A DNA stretch of 64,000 bases from Varroa destructor (GCF_002443255.2 NW_019211458.1:34962096-35026095), one strand, 5' to 3'. Positions 1 through 15,459 are shown, counted from the stretch's first letter. The notes: generated from the sequence alone by a model not told the origin. Numbers and translations: made by a program.

Positions 1-3000
1 TTCACTGCACTCGATGTAAACCTCCAGAGCCACTGACTGGAACGAAAGAGTATTATTTTATTAGCAGACTTAATGATTTCAATATTTAAACATTTTTCGA
101 ATCCTTAGAAACGTACGCGGTATTCTTCATGTCGTCTTTGGCCCATAACTTTCTGCTCTTCCAAGTTCAACTAGCCTTAATAGAGGTTGTTTAATTGAGT
201 TGTCTTAAGTTTAATCAATATTAATTAAATATATTGAACGGCATTTGATACGCTGATGAGTGGTTTATTATATTCAAGAATTATATTATAATAGCTTCGG
301 TTGATTGGTACGGCATGTGGATTTCTTGTTGTCCACTTTAAGCCTGTACATGGTTGTTGTGATAGCTTGTCCTAGTGATTAAACGGAGTGCCGTTTGTAC
401 TCTATGGTGTAGAAACTTCTATTTGAAGCACGACATTCGTTCGTAATACGGCTCCTTTTATGTTTTTTCGAACTTTAAAAGATCAGGATGTCGAGGATTT
501 TCTCCATAGCTACAGTTTGTCAGGTATATCTCTTTTTTTTCTCTCAAATTTAACGAACTCCTATAGAATATTAGAAATAGGTCATAAGCCGTGCCCCATA
601 ATAGTTAGTGCATCATATTTTTTCATTTCTTTTAAAAATATCAATTAACGTCTTAACAAGGCCACTGACGGGGGGGAGGGGGGGGGAATATGTGTCAGCT
701 TTTTTATATTTTTATTTAGATAGTATTTTTACATCGAAATTATGTATACGTACGTATGAGATACTCTCAACTCGGGAGATATACTGGGTGTATGATTGGC
801 TTGTGATGTACCTTTCAAATGGACGCATTAAGTTACGTGAGTGTGCAGTGCCGTAAACTTCCTAGTCTAAGGACCCTAAAACTACCTATCTTTTATCTCC
901 CTGTATCGAGGTCTTATAAGTTTATAGACCTATTAAAAAAAAAATGTGGAATCGTTCCCACGCGTCGCTTTAAAGAACATGTTCGTTCTCGAACTTAATC
1001 CATTCGTTTTATGCTTGAATCGTAAGCTGTGCTTGCTTTTTTCTTCAGGGAAGGAAATCACGGCTCCATATCAGGCATAGCAGCTTTCGCACACAGGGCT
1101 ATCGGCAGGTCAGTACAAAAATTCGGGAATGCTGTCATGAGGGTCCTGTATACCGGAGTTCGTTGCTATCGTCGTTGGGCTGCTAGTGAGATCTGTTCTA
1201 TCGTTTATGTAACAAGCGTACTCTGCTTCCAGAGAAGTTGGTTACAAGACCTTCATGAACCCGGGCATTGATCGCCATTCTAACATTGTGCAGTAACAGC
1301 CGTTAGTAGAATAGCACTAACAGGATTAACAGACGTCTTCGCAGTGCTGATAATTAAGCCTCACTGCAAAATCTGTGATATCTGTGGCTGATATTTACAA
1401 TGAGGCATTTTATTGTGCGGTTAGACTTCATTGAATTGTTTCAATGATTATTGGCTACTTATACCAGGTAGAGAGAGGGAGACGTCAGGACTTGGTAGGA
1501 ACTTACGCCAAGTCAGGGAAAACGTGTCCAAATCGAGCTCTAAAGAACTTCGATCAAGCAACTATTACGTCAATTGGCCAGAAATCTGTGCACCGCGTGA
1601 TATGACTAATCGCTAAGTGTTGAACCGTGTGTACATAACCTAACGTCTCCTGAAAGTAAACGAGGAAAGTCCTTTTCATGCAAAAAGGGTAACGGCCGAT
1701 GAACTCGAAATAATCCATAATAAGCCACTTAGAGCAGGCTATAGTCAAAGCGCGATACTGCGAGAGATAAGGCCAGACCTCAGCCGAACGAAGTAATGCA
1801 TTTGGTGAGATCGCAGAGTGGTGCCATGTTCTTCAAAGGGTTTTTTTCAAACAACTTACCCATTACTTCAGTTATGAGTAATAATAGCTTGGCCGTCTAG
1901 AGTAATGCCTCCGAAAAAAAAACGCACAAATATCCTCGATAAGAGGATAGCCATGTCTTAGCATGTCGGCGCCAGGCTTCACGAATCTCGTGCGATCTGT
2001 CGAAAATTGTCGGAATTTAGATAGGATATTTTGTTTCACCCACCTTCAATTGCCCACCTTGCCTCTTTTTATTATTACCTTCTCCAATTTTTGTGAGACT
2101 TCCTTAGCGCGAAGAATTTTGCATCTTTAACAAATGCAAAAAAGCATTGACCGGTTGGTCGCAGACTTACCATTGGGAGACAAACCTATATTGAAGCGTC
2201 GAGGATAGGATTATAAATAATGGCTAATGCCAAGTTTGGCTAAGATTTTTTTAGAATCAGATAAAATTTTGATACGAGATCATGGATCATCAAGTTAACA
2301 TTTGTGGAAATACGCGATATGATTAGTCAGTTTGGGTCGGGTTATTTCGTTCTTATGGATCCAAAATGTTCGTTTGACTAAATAGAAACAATTCGGATTT
2401 AATCTTTTACTAAAAATAGATCAGTAGTATCTGGGGAAGAGGCGCACAGTTGTATGAAAGGTCTTCCTTTTGTAGAAAGTGACATTAATTTACGCCAAAA
2501 AGTATAGCAAATCCTGTTTGGTTTACATAATCTTCTTTTGTGCTATTATTATTTAGCTCAATTCGAAGTTATGCTTGTTTCTGGCCCAGATGATCATATA
2601 GAGGTACACTTCTCTGGTACACTATTGCATATACAAAGTTTTTCCCATGATATACTATATTCTCTTCTGTACACCGTGTGTACAAATACAAACCTAAACT
2701 GTTCTAAAATTTGTTTTTCCATGTCAGAGTTCAGATCGGCTAAATTTGAAGCGGTACTGTGCGATTTTTGAACAAGTTCCTAAGGCTGAATTAAAAGTTT
2801 GTTTTTAGATGCGCTTTAGAAAGGCAATTTTCAGTCTTGCTAAAAACGTTGTGCAGGTAATAGTAAATAACGTTTTTTTTGGAAAGCAGTCTTAAAATGT
2901 ACACTTCTAACTTGCAACCAACCAAAATAGGCTGCTTGTATGCTAGACTTAACGGCCATTAACAACTAAATTTTTTAAGAACCATATAACGATCGTTTCG

Positions 3001-6000
3001 AAATGTAAACATTACATTAATGTTTAGACAAAATGTCATGTAGAAGGTTTTGCATGACCCTATCTAAAATATACTAGGCCTATTTTTATATTACAGTATC
3101 ATATCTAAGTGACGCCGTCGACTTTGACGTATATGTGATCCTATAACTGTTAGCATTCTTTGTTCTTACAGCAAGTCAGACATAATAATAATAATAATAC
3201 TATACTAGTTAGACCTGCCTAAGGCTCCAATAGGAACCGTTGATTGAATATAGGTGTAATTTTTTACGTTTAATTTCGGCTTAAATAACAAAAAAATTAG
3301 CCTACGTTTAGTAAGAAACGTTAACATTATCATAATCCCTTCTTGTGCGAAGGCATGATTTGACATGATTTATTGAAATAGCCGAAAAACAGTAATAACT
3401 ATAGAGCTGGCTGGCGCATACGTGGCTAAACGCTATAAAACAAGATTTAGACAAGTGTTACCTCGGACCGGTTTGTTTTTTTTTTTTTCTAGTATAAGAG
3501 TTTTAGCCTTCTGTAAAACCTACGTTAATGTAACGAGCTGAACACGTGACTTCATGAGCTGGGTGGGGTTATAAATGTACTGACGCTGCTCCCTCGTTAC
3601 ACGTCTTTGAAAGATCAGTACGCAACCGTATGTAGCCTGTGTGTGCTTACGGCTACTCTTCGTGCACGTGCATGTTTCTTCTATACGCGTCTGCATATGA
3701 GTTCAACGAGTATCCAATCTAGTGGAAATTATAAACCAAGTAGATATTTGACAAACCTAAATCTATTTGTTTCATAACTGAAAGCATTACTATGCGACGG
3801 GACTGTTTACATTACGGGCCCACTTATCCAGCATCCTCGATAAAGAATTCAAGTAACAGAGATTTGCGTTACATTTTGAACAAAGCCCATAGCACCATCC
3901 CTCATTTTGGACACGCTGCGTCTCTGTACTCGCAATATGTACGATTCAAGTTGATACAAGCACGCCTTTATTAATTTAGAGAACCATATCGTAGTTTAGT
4001 CCGTGCATAGTATTGTTTTCAGCGATAACTATTCGCTGGAATAGTAAACCCACAAACTCACTTCATCTCTGTCCTTGTGGATTAGAACTAGACGGTCTGA
4101 GATTCCAAGCCAATTTCCTGTTTATTCTTACTTATTCTTAATAGGAGCCAATTTAACAGATGCTCGCTACGTTCGTAGAGCTCGTGTTCTAATAGTTGCC
4201 GTGCCCCATAATGTATCAGGATAGTTAGATAATAAGATCTATTCCCTTCTGCCTTAACATCAGATATCTCAATACCATCATTACTGAAGTTGCGTTAACC
4301 AACCATGATCCTAACAATTATTCACTGAATTTATATTCATACTTTTCGTCGACATATTTAATTCAGAGGCAATTTTTGCTGCTTAAACAGCTTCCTGGAA
4401 TCAGCTGTCAAGCATCAAGAACTTGCCCCTATAGAAAATCTAGCCGGGACGGGTCTTGCTGGACTGATCTGAGGCTTCGCCCATAGGTCTATAAAATAGC
4501 ATAGTAACTATATGCCATAGGTACCATTTGCCAACGCTGAAATTTGCAATAGCGATGGTCACACGCTCACGTTTATCACAGCAATGCAATCTAAAGGATA
4601 TGCATTAACCGTCCAAATCGAAAATTATATGGTATCAATAATTTTAATTTCACAACTCAATTTGATCAACCCAATAAGTAAGTTCTAAGGTTCTAAGTTT
4701 CTAAGTAAGGTCTATACACGCTTTTACCCTAAAACCAAGGCGGTGATGAATTGACCCATAAGAGTATAGGTTTAGTATCTTAACAAGTATATTCTCTCAG
4801 TTCTATCCATCTATCCTAACTAATTTAAAAAGCGATATAAACACTACCACCAAATAGAATGACTGAAATGCGGCATAATCACCTAATTCTTTTCAACAGT
4901 ACGAAAAAAAATTCAATCTGCGAACAACGCTACCCCATCCCGTTGATCAAAATGCCAGAATCGTTTATGCACTGTAGCAATGCGTTTATGACAATCTCCA
5001 TATGAGCTATAATGTCCTAGCGTATCGCTATGAAGATAAAACTGTGGAATCGCCGAACCAGGCCAGACCGTTTGGTAACGAGATACTTCCTTGGCTGTGA
5101 TACCTGCCTCTCAAATTGCCACCGCTGGACGGTCTTGTCAGGCCGGTTAAACGTACGTGTCCAACTATAGCGTCTCGGTACTTGCTAAATTTTAACCAAA
5201 GCTTCTTGTTTGACATGTTGCTTAAGAAGCGTTCCGTTATGCTCATCTGGGTCAACGTTGGACTACACAAGTGGATATATTCGACGTGTTCGCATCCTAC
5301 AAGCCTAGATAAACGCAATGGCACTCTAAAGCAAAAAGTGATCTGAATCCTTTGTTGCTGTCAACATCGCCAGGGTGAGCGTAAATTATTAGAGTCGTGC
5401 AGCAGCTGTCCTTTAAGAGAGCGAAGCTGCGTCGCTGCCCTACACCCTCATTAACCCAATGCTAAAAAGGCAAAGATTTATATAGATAAGTGCTCATATA
5501 TCCCACACGCCCATACGTTCACGGATTTTCTAGAATGAAGCCGATTGAATTTCTTTCTGCTTGTGAAATACGGCCAACGATGGGACGGGGCATTTTGCTA
5601 AGGGCATCCTCTTCTTGCCGTATCAGCGATTCAGGTACGACAAAAGCTGCAAGCTATCTAGTAATCTCATTAGATATCCTAAATAACTGATTAGATATCA
5701 ATAAATAAAGATTTAGTTACGTTTATAACGGGCTGACTCATGAAACTTCCAGCCAAGAACTTTCGTATCTGCTGCTAGGGCTTGCATAGAGTCACCCATT
5801 AAAAAACGGCAGGCCACTGGTTCGAGTTCGGCAGGCGTTTCATTTCAGGAGACACGTTTCCGCGAAGATCGAAGTTAGAGATGTTTAAAGGAACATTAGA
5901 TTGAATTAATTTCTGTGCTTTTGTATAACTTCCAGATTCGAACAAATCGAGGCGCTTTTATGTCGCGATGCGATTCCTTGTTGCGGGTTATACATCTATG

Positions 6001-6230
6001 CGAACTCACCCAATACGCAATACTGACGAAAATACGCCCAAACCATTTCTGGTACATCTACCCCAGAACTCGTAAAGTGGCAGTTGAAGCCTGCTTCCTT
6101 CATCAGTTCGGTAGATAAAAAGCAACAAGTGATTGACGCAGGTTAACAGTCATTGGCATCATCAAACAAAACAAGATGCACTTTATGTTCGTCATGGCAT
6201 AATAAGAGTGACTGACTTAAGCAAGAAAAT
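1..6230. other. AT-rich spacer, no gene recognised
   Basis: No frame here shows a recognisable domain, and the open frames are short and AT-driven. There is a G-rich run at 670-686 (seven G, one A, nine G), a poly-T run near 3477-3488, a short TAA/ATA repeat near 3183-3200 and a small imperfect tandem of TTCTAAG near 4682-4706. A TATAAAT motif at about 3572 sits in a locally GC-richer stretch, but no convincing first exon follows it. Confidence 0.6.
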
Positions 6231-6620
6231 CCTCTAGGCGGCGCTAAGGTTTTCCTGCCGAATGTGTTGCCACAGGGGTTCGGTCTTTACAGCCAAGCAT
6301 CGTTTTGTAAAAAAGAACTCCTTAGGAAAAAGGCGGGTGCAGAGGGTTACGGCCAAGAAAACGACGAATGGAGTCCTGGCTTGCCTTGCGCGAAGCGTTC
6401 GCAGAAGTTCAGGCACGTCGCAGCCCGCCAAGGCAACGATACGGAGGCAAGGGTTAATAATGCGCTAGGGAGAGGGACATATCCATTGGTACAGGTATCA
6501 GCCTCTGAAAAGGGCGCTGGCATACGACTCGGCCACCTTCAGCTTGGGCTTAGGAGAGGACGCGGCGACCTAATTTGTGTGTACTATAGGACACAAACAA
6601 CCACATACACTTAGCTAAGG
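6231..6620. other. GC-richer block with overlapping open frames
   Basis: This patch is clearly richer in GC than its flanks and is open in several frames on both strands (plus 6262-6468 and 6264-6614, minus 6234-6431). The plus frame from 6262 is very basic, rich in Lys, Arg and Thr. None of the translations is recognised. It may be a decayed coding fragment or a non-coding exon. Confidence 0.3.
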
Positions 6621-9260
6621 TGACTATAGAGAGCTGTATTGCTAGATATTAGATTAAAGGTTACTTAAGTTTTGCTATGGCATCTAAAGTAAATTCTACG
6701 ATAGGCAATGTTTTTTTTCACAAATATTCAAGTCACCAGGCAGTCTGAGAGATCTCTAAGTGTGTTAATTTTAAGTTTTTTTTTTTTTTTAAATAATGTA
6801 TTTTATTAGTAAATTCACAAGCATAAGACCGCATGCGCCCAACCAGATTCAGACCAAAGGTGTCCGGAACTAACGCTTTCACTATCACGCTTCCTTGACA
6901 TGTTAAATATTTGAGGTGTTTAAACAGCAATTTTAAATGTTTAAATAATGTTGTCAATTCTTATAGATAGATTAACAACGCAACATTTTATGTGCTTTTA
7001 TGCAGCTTATCGAAGATCACACACAAGGTGTTCGCGATAGATCAAGATAAAAGCTTTTTAGCCATATTCCTGACTGTCCTTTAGAAGCAGCGATGACATT
7101 ACTGTATTTAAATCTGTTGCTCAATCACGCCCCATACTATGTACGCGATTTGCGCGAACTTAATCCGGGCTGTAAGCGATCTTGAACTCCTGTTGGAGAA
7201 CATGCCTTCATGCTCAGCCGGCCCCGCTCGGATTTGTTTGTATGAGAGGTTTTGTCATTCCGCTGAAACCGTAAAGCCTACTAGGGATACGCTTCTCTGA
7301 AAGATGTATGGCGTCATGAGACTTTTTCTACTAGGTGCCTAATGTAGGCTACGCAGAAATTCAGTAACGTAAATCATGGCTTGCGTATAGAGAAACATCT
7401 TCTGTATAATAGGCAAGCTAGCGATCGGTTCTGAAACTGAGTGTTGCATCGACGCTGATCATCCATTCGTCATTAGAGAATCGGAGACGGCCCGTTGTTC
7501 CATGCTTAAAGAAGCCCAAAACGATCTCTTTGATTGCTTCGATGGCATATGATCTAAATTCAAAGCCGTCGCGAATAATTTCGAAACATCGTATTAATAG
7601 CTACATCAAATTTGATCGCCGAAACGGGTATCGAAACATCAGGATAGGCAAAATGCATCTTTTTATCCTTGCCAATTGTTCCTTTCATGGTTTTACCGCC
7701 CGGGCGACCCCTGATTTGTTTTTCAACCGTTACGCAGCTGCTTAATCGTAATACAGGAAGCCTTCGATTTCACTTAACCCGGCATGTGTATTATGTCGAT
7801 GGAAATTCGTCCGCCATAGTGCCTGACTTTCGATCATATTCCGAAGACAAACCCCCTGCCTCAGCGTTGATGATTTTGTGGCTTTACCCTAGAAAAAGTG
7901 AGCGTTGAAAGATCGCACACAAAGTTATATCTACTATAAATGTACTTTCAAAATAGATCCCAATATACTGCGAAATCCAATGATGTATCATGAGCCTGTT
8001 GCTTAATCCCTACATATTCAGCCCTATATTTCCTATGTTATTGTCATTCCTCGTACTAGTTAACATACGTACATTCTATGCTAATAATAACTTATTGGCG
8101 AGATAGATAGGTTACTAACCTTGTCTACTTATACAGCCATGCCACTATAGTCGGTCTAAGTTGAACCCTTCAACTAAAACTTAGCCAGTTTCTATCCGTT
8201 ATCTGAGCCAAATAGATATAAATACTGGCTCATCTGTGTTCCTTGAACACTTCTTTGCGAAATTTACGCAATGACAAACATTTTCTTTAATGTTAAAACG
8301 TGGCAGCCTAGCTCTGTTCTTAATTGAGCGTGCGTATTACAGTGTGTGATTCCGTATTGTTATATTGAAAAGTGCTGCTTCATTCAGCTACATAGAAAAC
8401 TTAGTCAGCTGCCTTACTTACACTTGAGATACTTTAGTTTCTCGTCATTCTTGATACCTGGGTACTTATTCGTTGCCGAATGACAGTCGTTTGTATAGTG
8501 TTTCTTAGCCAGTCCTTGATATAGTTTGTGCGTTTTTGTCCCGACAGAGATGTGTTATGCACACGCACGTGCACATGCTGAATGGCAAAGGCTCGTACAT
8601 GGGCATATATATGTAAAAAATAGCTGTTTCGATCGCTCAGGTAAGATTCAAGAGTGGTGGCCTTGCGCTCGGCACTCAAGTACTTTTTCTCGCTTACGTG
8701 CAGTCCGCGCATACACGTCTACCGAATTAGGCGTTTCCGCCTGTCGGAGAAATTAACGCAATCGTTAGTACAAATCAGTACACAGTTGACGTTCTGGTAT
8801 ATTAACGATTGGCGTGTTTTCCAGTGATTGGTGTGGCGTCAGCTGAATGATCGCTTCCAAATGCTGAGTAAATAAATGGGCATCGTGACACCTCATCACC
8901 GTTACGACTAAGAGTTTGACTGGACGACCTTCTGTAGGTGGCCTGACCCAATATTGTTCGGCGACAGAAAATGCCAGATAAATAAAGGAGAACATTAAAG
9001 GATAAAATTAGGGAATTGGCTAGGGTATTGGATTTTTCTATCCTTTGTACGTTAATCGTTTTGAATGTACGTTAGCAGACGCACCCGTTCATTGGCTTCC
9101 TCACTGAAATTAATACCGCTCATTTTCGGCTTGCATTAGCAAGCTCTTAAAATAGGCTCACGCTATCTAATCTAAAGACTGAAATGTATTTGGCAGGAAA
9201 CCTCACTCAAACCATGAGCTGAGTGTCCCCTTAACGACGTCTTGTAGAATTTCGTATAAC
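6621..9260. other. AT-rich spacer, nothing recognised
   Basis: Only short frames are present, with no domain, repeat family or RNA gene that I can support. A CG/CA-rich stretch near 8550-8575 contains GTGCACGTGC-like alternation but no gene. Confidence 0.5.
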
Positions 9261-11339
9261 GAAGATATTTGTCATCGTTATCTCACGACGACTTTCGAGT
9301 AAGTAAATTCTTCCTCGAGAACCGAATATTTGCATTTCTCTGCCACTTCACCCTCTCTCAATTTTCACGTTGTAACTCTGTATTAGGCGGGGTTTACAGA
9401 AAAGGGCGTGTTGGACGATTGGAACTGCGTATTTGTGCGCGCCTGTATGTGTACGTGTGAGTGTCTGTTCGGGGGTATGAAAGTGGGATAGTCTGCGGAA
9501 TCGAGAGTGGGGGAAAATGGGATGGGCGTGTGATCTCGAACTACCAAGACCATGAACCCACGAACTTCATCTGTCCGTCTCTTGTAGTGCCCGATGCTGA
9601 GTTGCTAGCAGAGCGCTGCGGTCCGTTTGGAGTATCCAATGCACGGGGTGCGGGGTTTACGATCGCTGCAATTGGAGCTCATTGCACTTTGCAATGAACG
9701 GTGCCGAGGACGCCACACAAGCGCCTACACACACATACTCGACTGCACTAGCCGCAATCGCCGTTGCAGCTGTACTACCGGTCGGATAGCCCCTAGCCGG
9801 TCAGCCAATAAGCATAGCAGCTCCGGCTGCTCGGGCGCTGCCCGCGCGATTCTACGCTAGAAACCCAACGAGGCATTGCAGCCAGTCAAGTCGGCCTGCT
9901 TACTAGCTCGCTCATTCTACGAGGCAGAAGAAGTGAGGTATGCAGTTTGTGCCGGGGTAATGTCTGCACAGGCGATGGCAAAAGGTGGGGGTGGAGAAGG
10001 AGGAAGAGCAGTAGCAGAGGGAGAAGGGCGTCGTGACCAGAGATCTCTATATATATACACACATATGTATATATCAGAGGTGGCGGAGGTTAGCTATCGG
10101 TGAAGCACGTACCAGTCCTCGTGCGCTACTGCGAACGGATGCGGTTGAGTAGGCAGTAACGGGACACGTTCCGTGGAACAGGAGGAAATGGGGATCCACC
10201 AAAGAAGAGGTAGAAAAACGAAAAAAAAACTTCAGGGCTTGCCAACTTCAGGGTCAAGATAGGTCTTCCAAGAATTGTACACAACGTTGCTGTTCGACGA
10301 AATATACCTTCACACTGACATGAGATAAGGTGATTTATTTTGATACAAAGAGGTATTTCGCAAATGTAGTATTTACGTAATTTCGACAACTGCAGGAAAT
10401 TTTCACCGTATCGATATCAAATGCCTTGTCGCGTATTCGTGACTATCTTGATAAAATAATGTCAGCAGATTTGGTAGTTCCGAGACATCGCTGAAGATGC
10501 TCTTCCATGGCAAACTTCGCAAATGATCAGATGCAATAACCTTAAACGCGGTACTGTGAGTAATACGTTTCGCAGAAGTCAAAACACGCTGGCGCTTTAG
10601 AAAAGCCATGTTCTTCCTTTTGTTAGTGGAACTCTTTTGTGATCTTGCTTGTCATTGGAGCAATCAATTGCTGTTTGTACAGGTATCAATAACGCTATTA
10701 TAAACGTTGAGTACACGATGGATAAATACGTTCGTGTGATTATCATCGGTATTCCCCCTTCGGTGTACCTGCGTCGAGGCCTTAATCGTGCTCGAATGTA
10801 TGGTATGTAGTTAAAGAACAGAATAAGAGAAGTCAAGATCGTGATGGCACACGGTAGCTAAAGCTGAAGGCAGAACACTCACTAAACGGCGGTCTTTCTT
10901 CTAGGCTGTTTTAAGCAAAATTAATGCCAGTGTAGTTATAAAATAATAAATATGTTACCAAAGTAGACGTTCCATTAGGGTAAAAAAGGGCGACCCTGCC
11001 GTTATGTTTACGCTGGTGGTGTGACCTCGTTTCCTTTGTATTGGAACTCTTAGGACAGCTATACGGGTTCTATATATTGATATAATCTAAACATATTTAC
11101 ACCCGTTTCATTAGAAACCTTATGAATATTTTACTCGGTACTGTTGAATTGCTTCTTCTTTAATTGTTCTAATTAATGTTTAGCAAATCTGCTAGAATAT
11201 AGATCGTTCGCGATACGGTTGATTTACGCTCCTGTTTATCTATATTAAACCTACTCAGGTCAATACTGTCCACTCATCCGATTAAGCAATCGCCTATCAG
11301 CTAACAACAGAACCACAAGGGATGTTTATTATAGGTTCT

Positions 11340-11354
11340 CACACACACACACAC
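11340..11354. repeat. (CA)n microsatellite
   Basis: Uninterrupted CA dinucleotides of about 15 bases, followed by GCACATATGTACAC-like alternation. Confidence 0.9.
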
Positions 11355-12710
11355 GCACATATGTACACGGGCAAAACAACGCGCTCACACGACCTAAAAG
11401 TTGGTATACAATCAATCGTATAGTAGCCCACATTAAACCCGCCTTCACAGGAACGTCTAGTTTGTACAGGCGAGTCAGCCTATTTAGGTTACATAGTTGG
11501 GGGTTAGATTCGCTGAAGCAACATCACAATCGTGGCAATCAGCGTAAGCAGGCAGCAATTGCCAAGTTATCTCCAGAAGCCACATAATCTCCCCTTCCCA
11601 TTGCTCTGCACCGCACATCCACCTATACAGCCCACGCATCCATACTACACTATGCCATACTAACTATATCAAAACTATCACAGCAACTTCCACTTTTGCA
11701 TCTGTCCTCTCGCTTCGACCTGTTCACTCGTCGAACCTCCAGTTCTATCAACCACATCTGTAGCATCTGAGCATGGATCGTTCGGTAGAGGATAGCGTCT
11801 AGTAGGATGACGTAAATGAGTGCCGTTTGCGTAGAATGACTTAATAGTAACGTGACGTAAAAATAAGAATCAATTAAAATGACGGCAAAAGTCGATATCT
11901 GCTGAGTGATAAATATCGAGTACGTTTGGTGTATGGACGGGTGCGAAGGTATGCTATTGCGCAAATTTTGTCTATGTACGTAAAGACAATAGGCACGGTG
12001 TGTGGAGTATTTGTACACGAATGACATTTGTTTGCTTCTATTTAGTACTATGTGACGCGCGTGCGTCTCATTGTCAATCTCTGCATGTCGCTATGTATGA
12101 CCGCGCACATTATATACAATGCACACGATCAGTTTTATGGGCTTTTTCCCTCTCTTTCTCCGTTTTCGTTCGTGTTGCAGTTCGGTATGACTCGCTTTCT
12201 TTGGTGTCCTGCTCGTGGGCCCGACCCCCCTGACACCTTGGATCGGCCCAGTCAGTCGAAGTCCCACCGAATGATCATCTGTAATGTGTAATGTAATACC
12301 GGCACCGATACCAGCTTCACAGGAGAGACTATTGAGGTCGTGTCGCCTGCCAGTACTGCCACCCGCGCGCGAAACCCGACTCCAGCTCAATGAGAACTTA
12401 TGGCTGCGCTGCGGTAGACCGTGCAGCCCACAACAAGCGCGCCAGTGGTCCTATATGCGTACGGGAGCATATCAAGGTGCCCTTGTGGTTGCGAAACTGC
12501 ATCGGCTGGTAAAGGACTCTAGCGGGAATCAGCCAGAAAGAGAAGAACGGACAGAGCAAACTATGGCTTCTCCTTTGCATCGCCGTCCTTTACTTCTGCG
12601 TCGAACTCTGGCTGTAGAGAGGACAGCGAATGGAGTCGAGCACGAAGACCAAAGCAAAGTCGATTGATATAGTGGGAGCACTCACTCACGCGACCAGGGC
12701 AGTTGTTCTT

Positions 12711-12733
12711 GCCGCCGCCGCTGCTGCTGCTGT
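12711..12733. repeat. GCC/GCT trinucleotide repeat
   Basis: Three GCC units run into four to five GCT units inside a GC-rich block. It is open in several frames, so homopolymeric frames here need not be coding. Confidence 0.85.
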
Positions 12734-13911
12734 TGGCATTATACTCAATGATCATCATGACGATACTCGCGCATTTCGGATGGAGTGAAAAAAAAGAATG
12801 CAAGCGTGAGAGAGGGATACATACCGCTTTGGATCGCCGAGGACTCTGCTGCTCTGTGGCGCGAGAACGGGGCAGCCCACAACGGCCGTTTTTATTGACG
12901 ACAACGCCGTCGCCTCCCTTATGGTGGCCCTGATAGCTGCCTCACGCCGAATCCACAGCTTGCGCCGAAGCAATCCAAGCGGCTAAGTGTGCACCGATAC
13001 TCTCTTCGTGGCATACTGTCAGCCTCGACAGGCTTCCCCTTCGTCCTCAAAAGCACCTACCCCCGCCCAAAGAGTTTTTCCTCCCTTCAACAACCCTCAT
13101 ATCATTTACCAGCCTCAACGCACTGCGAACCCCTCACTCTTGCCGGCCAGCTCGTACATTTGTATGTGCCGATGCTGCCGAAGGCGGGTCAGACGTAATT
13201 CACTTGAGTCTATAAATGGTCCTTGCCAATAAATGCATTCGAGCCTAACGAAGGTAAACTGGTACAGCTATATCGGTCGAATTACAGTAATAACAAGGGC
13301 GGTTGAGGGTTGAAGCAGCGAATAGGTGGGAGGGAAAGACAATGCAACAAATCAATTTAAAGATGTGTCGTTCTCACTGTTACTAGCAGCATAAAACCTA
13401 TCAAGAGACATTGTGGCACTGTTTGACTGGTGCAGCGATCCTAATGTGATCTTCTTCGATCAACTAAAGCAGCGCGTTAATGAAGCATCAAACGAATACA
13501 AGACTGTTTACGTTCCTCATAAGGCTTTGGGCCATCTTGCCTTTTGCGAAACTCACCCTAGCTCCCTGCAGGTATAGTGATTTTTTAGCTTTGCATGATA
13601 GTTGATTAAGGGGATACTACGAATATTTGATGGGATTTTTCGCTTGTTCTGCGCTAAACATATTCGGTAAAAAAAAAAAATACAAGAATTCGTTCGAGAA
13701 CAAAAATGCTCCCCTTCGAAACCATCTTTTCAGATTTCAGGGAAAGCTTGCTGCTAGCGGTACCTTTAAATTGTGTAACCTAACTTTTCACGGGCCTTAA
13801 CATGTGCTATACGTTGGATGTCATGGATGAGTCCTTAAAGCAGCTATTCGGAAAACAACGCTTTGGATATTCATATTAAACGTTCATTTTCAGTCAAATG
13901 ATCAGATCGTC

Positions 13912-13935
13912 ATATATATATATATATATATATAT
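13912..13935. repeat. (AT)n microsatellite
   Basis: A run of about 12 AT units in spacer DNA. Confidence 0.9.
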
Positions 13936-15459
13936 TCAAGCTATATTAACTATTGTAAGCTGTACATAAAGAAAAGACGAGAAACTGGACCGCCTGATAT
14001 GGCAGGATGTTCTCATTAAGTAAGCTGAGTTTACAGGTTATGTAAGTACTTCGTTCGTTTTGCTTGCTTGTTGAAAGACGGTACGCACCAAATTGCATTC
14101 ATCAGAGTAATTTTTCCCCTGAAAAATTCAAACTATTTATTTTCGTCCTGTAAAGACGTTAGGCTTTTACGTGCCTCTATGACGTAATCGATGAAACGGT
14201 ACTAACGTTATTTAGGGGTATATGCCCCAGATCGGTGCTCCGCTGTTCATCGCTCAACTACTGCTTTCCAGAAATCGCTAAATACCACCATTGGTGTCTA
14301 CGCGTAAGCTATTGAAGTGTACTTATGCTCGCAGAGGAAGTAGCTTGTCATCTTCTTGCAGGAGAGGTCATATGATTCTGTGCTCAGGAGTGGATATCGC
14401 CCGGGAACGAGGATAACGACAAGCTGGAGGAGACGAGACTCCCCTGTCTTTGTTCAGAGGTGGCCGAGTTACTTCATGCTGGCTCATACTTCATTCCTGA
14501 TGCATGCGCATGAATGGCACATGCTAGCGTCTAGCACAACGAGTAGTCATACCTCGGCCAATACGGTTGGTCGCCGAGCAGAGGCTGGAAGACATCCTCG
14601 GATCGCTGCTGGGACAGGCCAAGCCACCAAGAACTGTGGCCGGGCTGGAGACGCAGCCGGTGCCAACTAACTCCTGGATCACGTGGCATTGTATATCTTT
14701 CACACGGTTAGGACACCCGATACCGAGCGAACCCCCCGAAAGGACAGTGAAGGGAGATCCTTCGCCATAGATTTAAGAAGGGGGTGCCGCGAAGATGCTT
14801 GCGTGAGTAAGAAACATTTCAACTTGGATGGTAATAACAACTATGCCATTGGTTTGACTACCCGATATAACGCTAGTTAAAGGTGTTTAAAGTTTTAACC
14901 AAGTCAGCTTAGTGCTGATTTACAATATAATTCAATTGATAGTATCGTAACTGCCGATTACTTTGCTATGGAGTCGTTTATGAAAATTGTGGGTTTTACT
15001 TGGAAATGTGCAATTCTGTCTTCAATGTGCAGATTCTTCGAAGTCGATTTTTTGAAGAACTGTATTAAACATTTTCTTTCAGTTGAAAATTCGGTTTGCC
15101 GAACAAAAAAAGAAAAAAATGGAAATTTAAACACGGTGCACATATTAAATGACAAGACCGGGCTGGTTAGGGATATAAGCCCACCTGGCAATCATTGTGA
15201 TCCTAATTACCCAGCCCAGATGGCCATCATCAGCGACAATTCATATATTTTTTTCTGTACTACAGCCAATGAATTTCTCAGCCTCAAATTGAGCGTACCT
15301 ATGTTAAGCCTATTGTCGGTTTTCCATACAGCTGTTTTTTAATGATGAGTGCTGGTCTGTGATGTGTAGGCATGGGCATAAACCGGTCACTCCCTTTCAA
15401 GCCATCGTAGTGCTAATGAGGAATGCTTCTGGCGGAGACTTCGAGGTTGTAGTTTCGAG

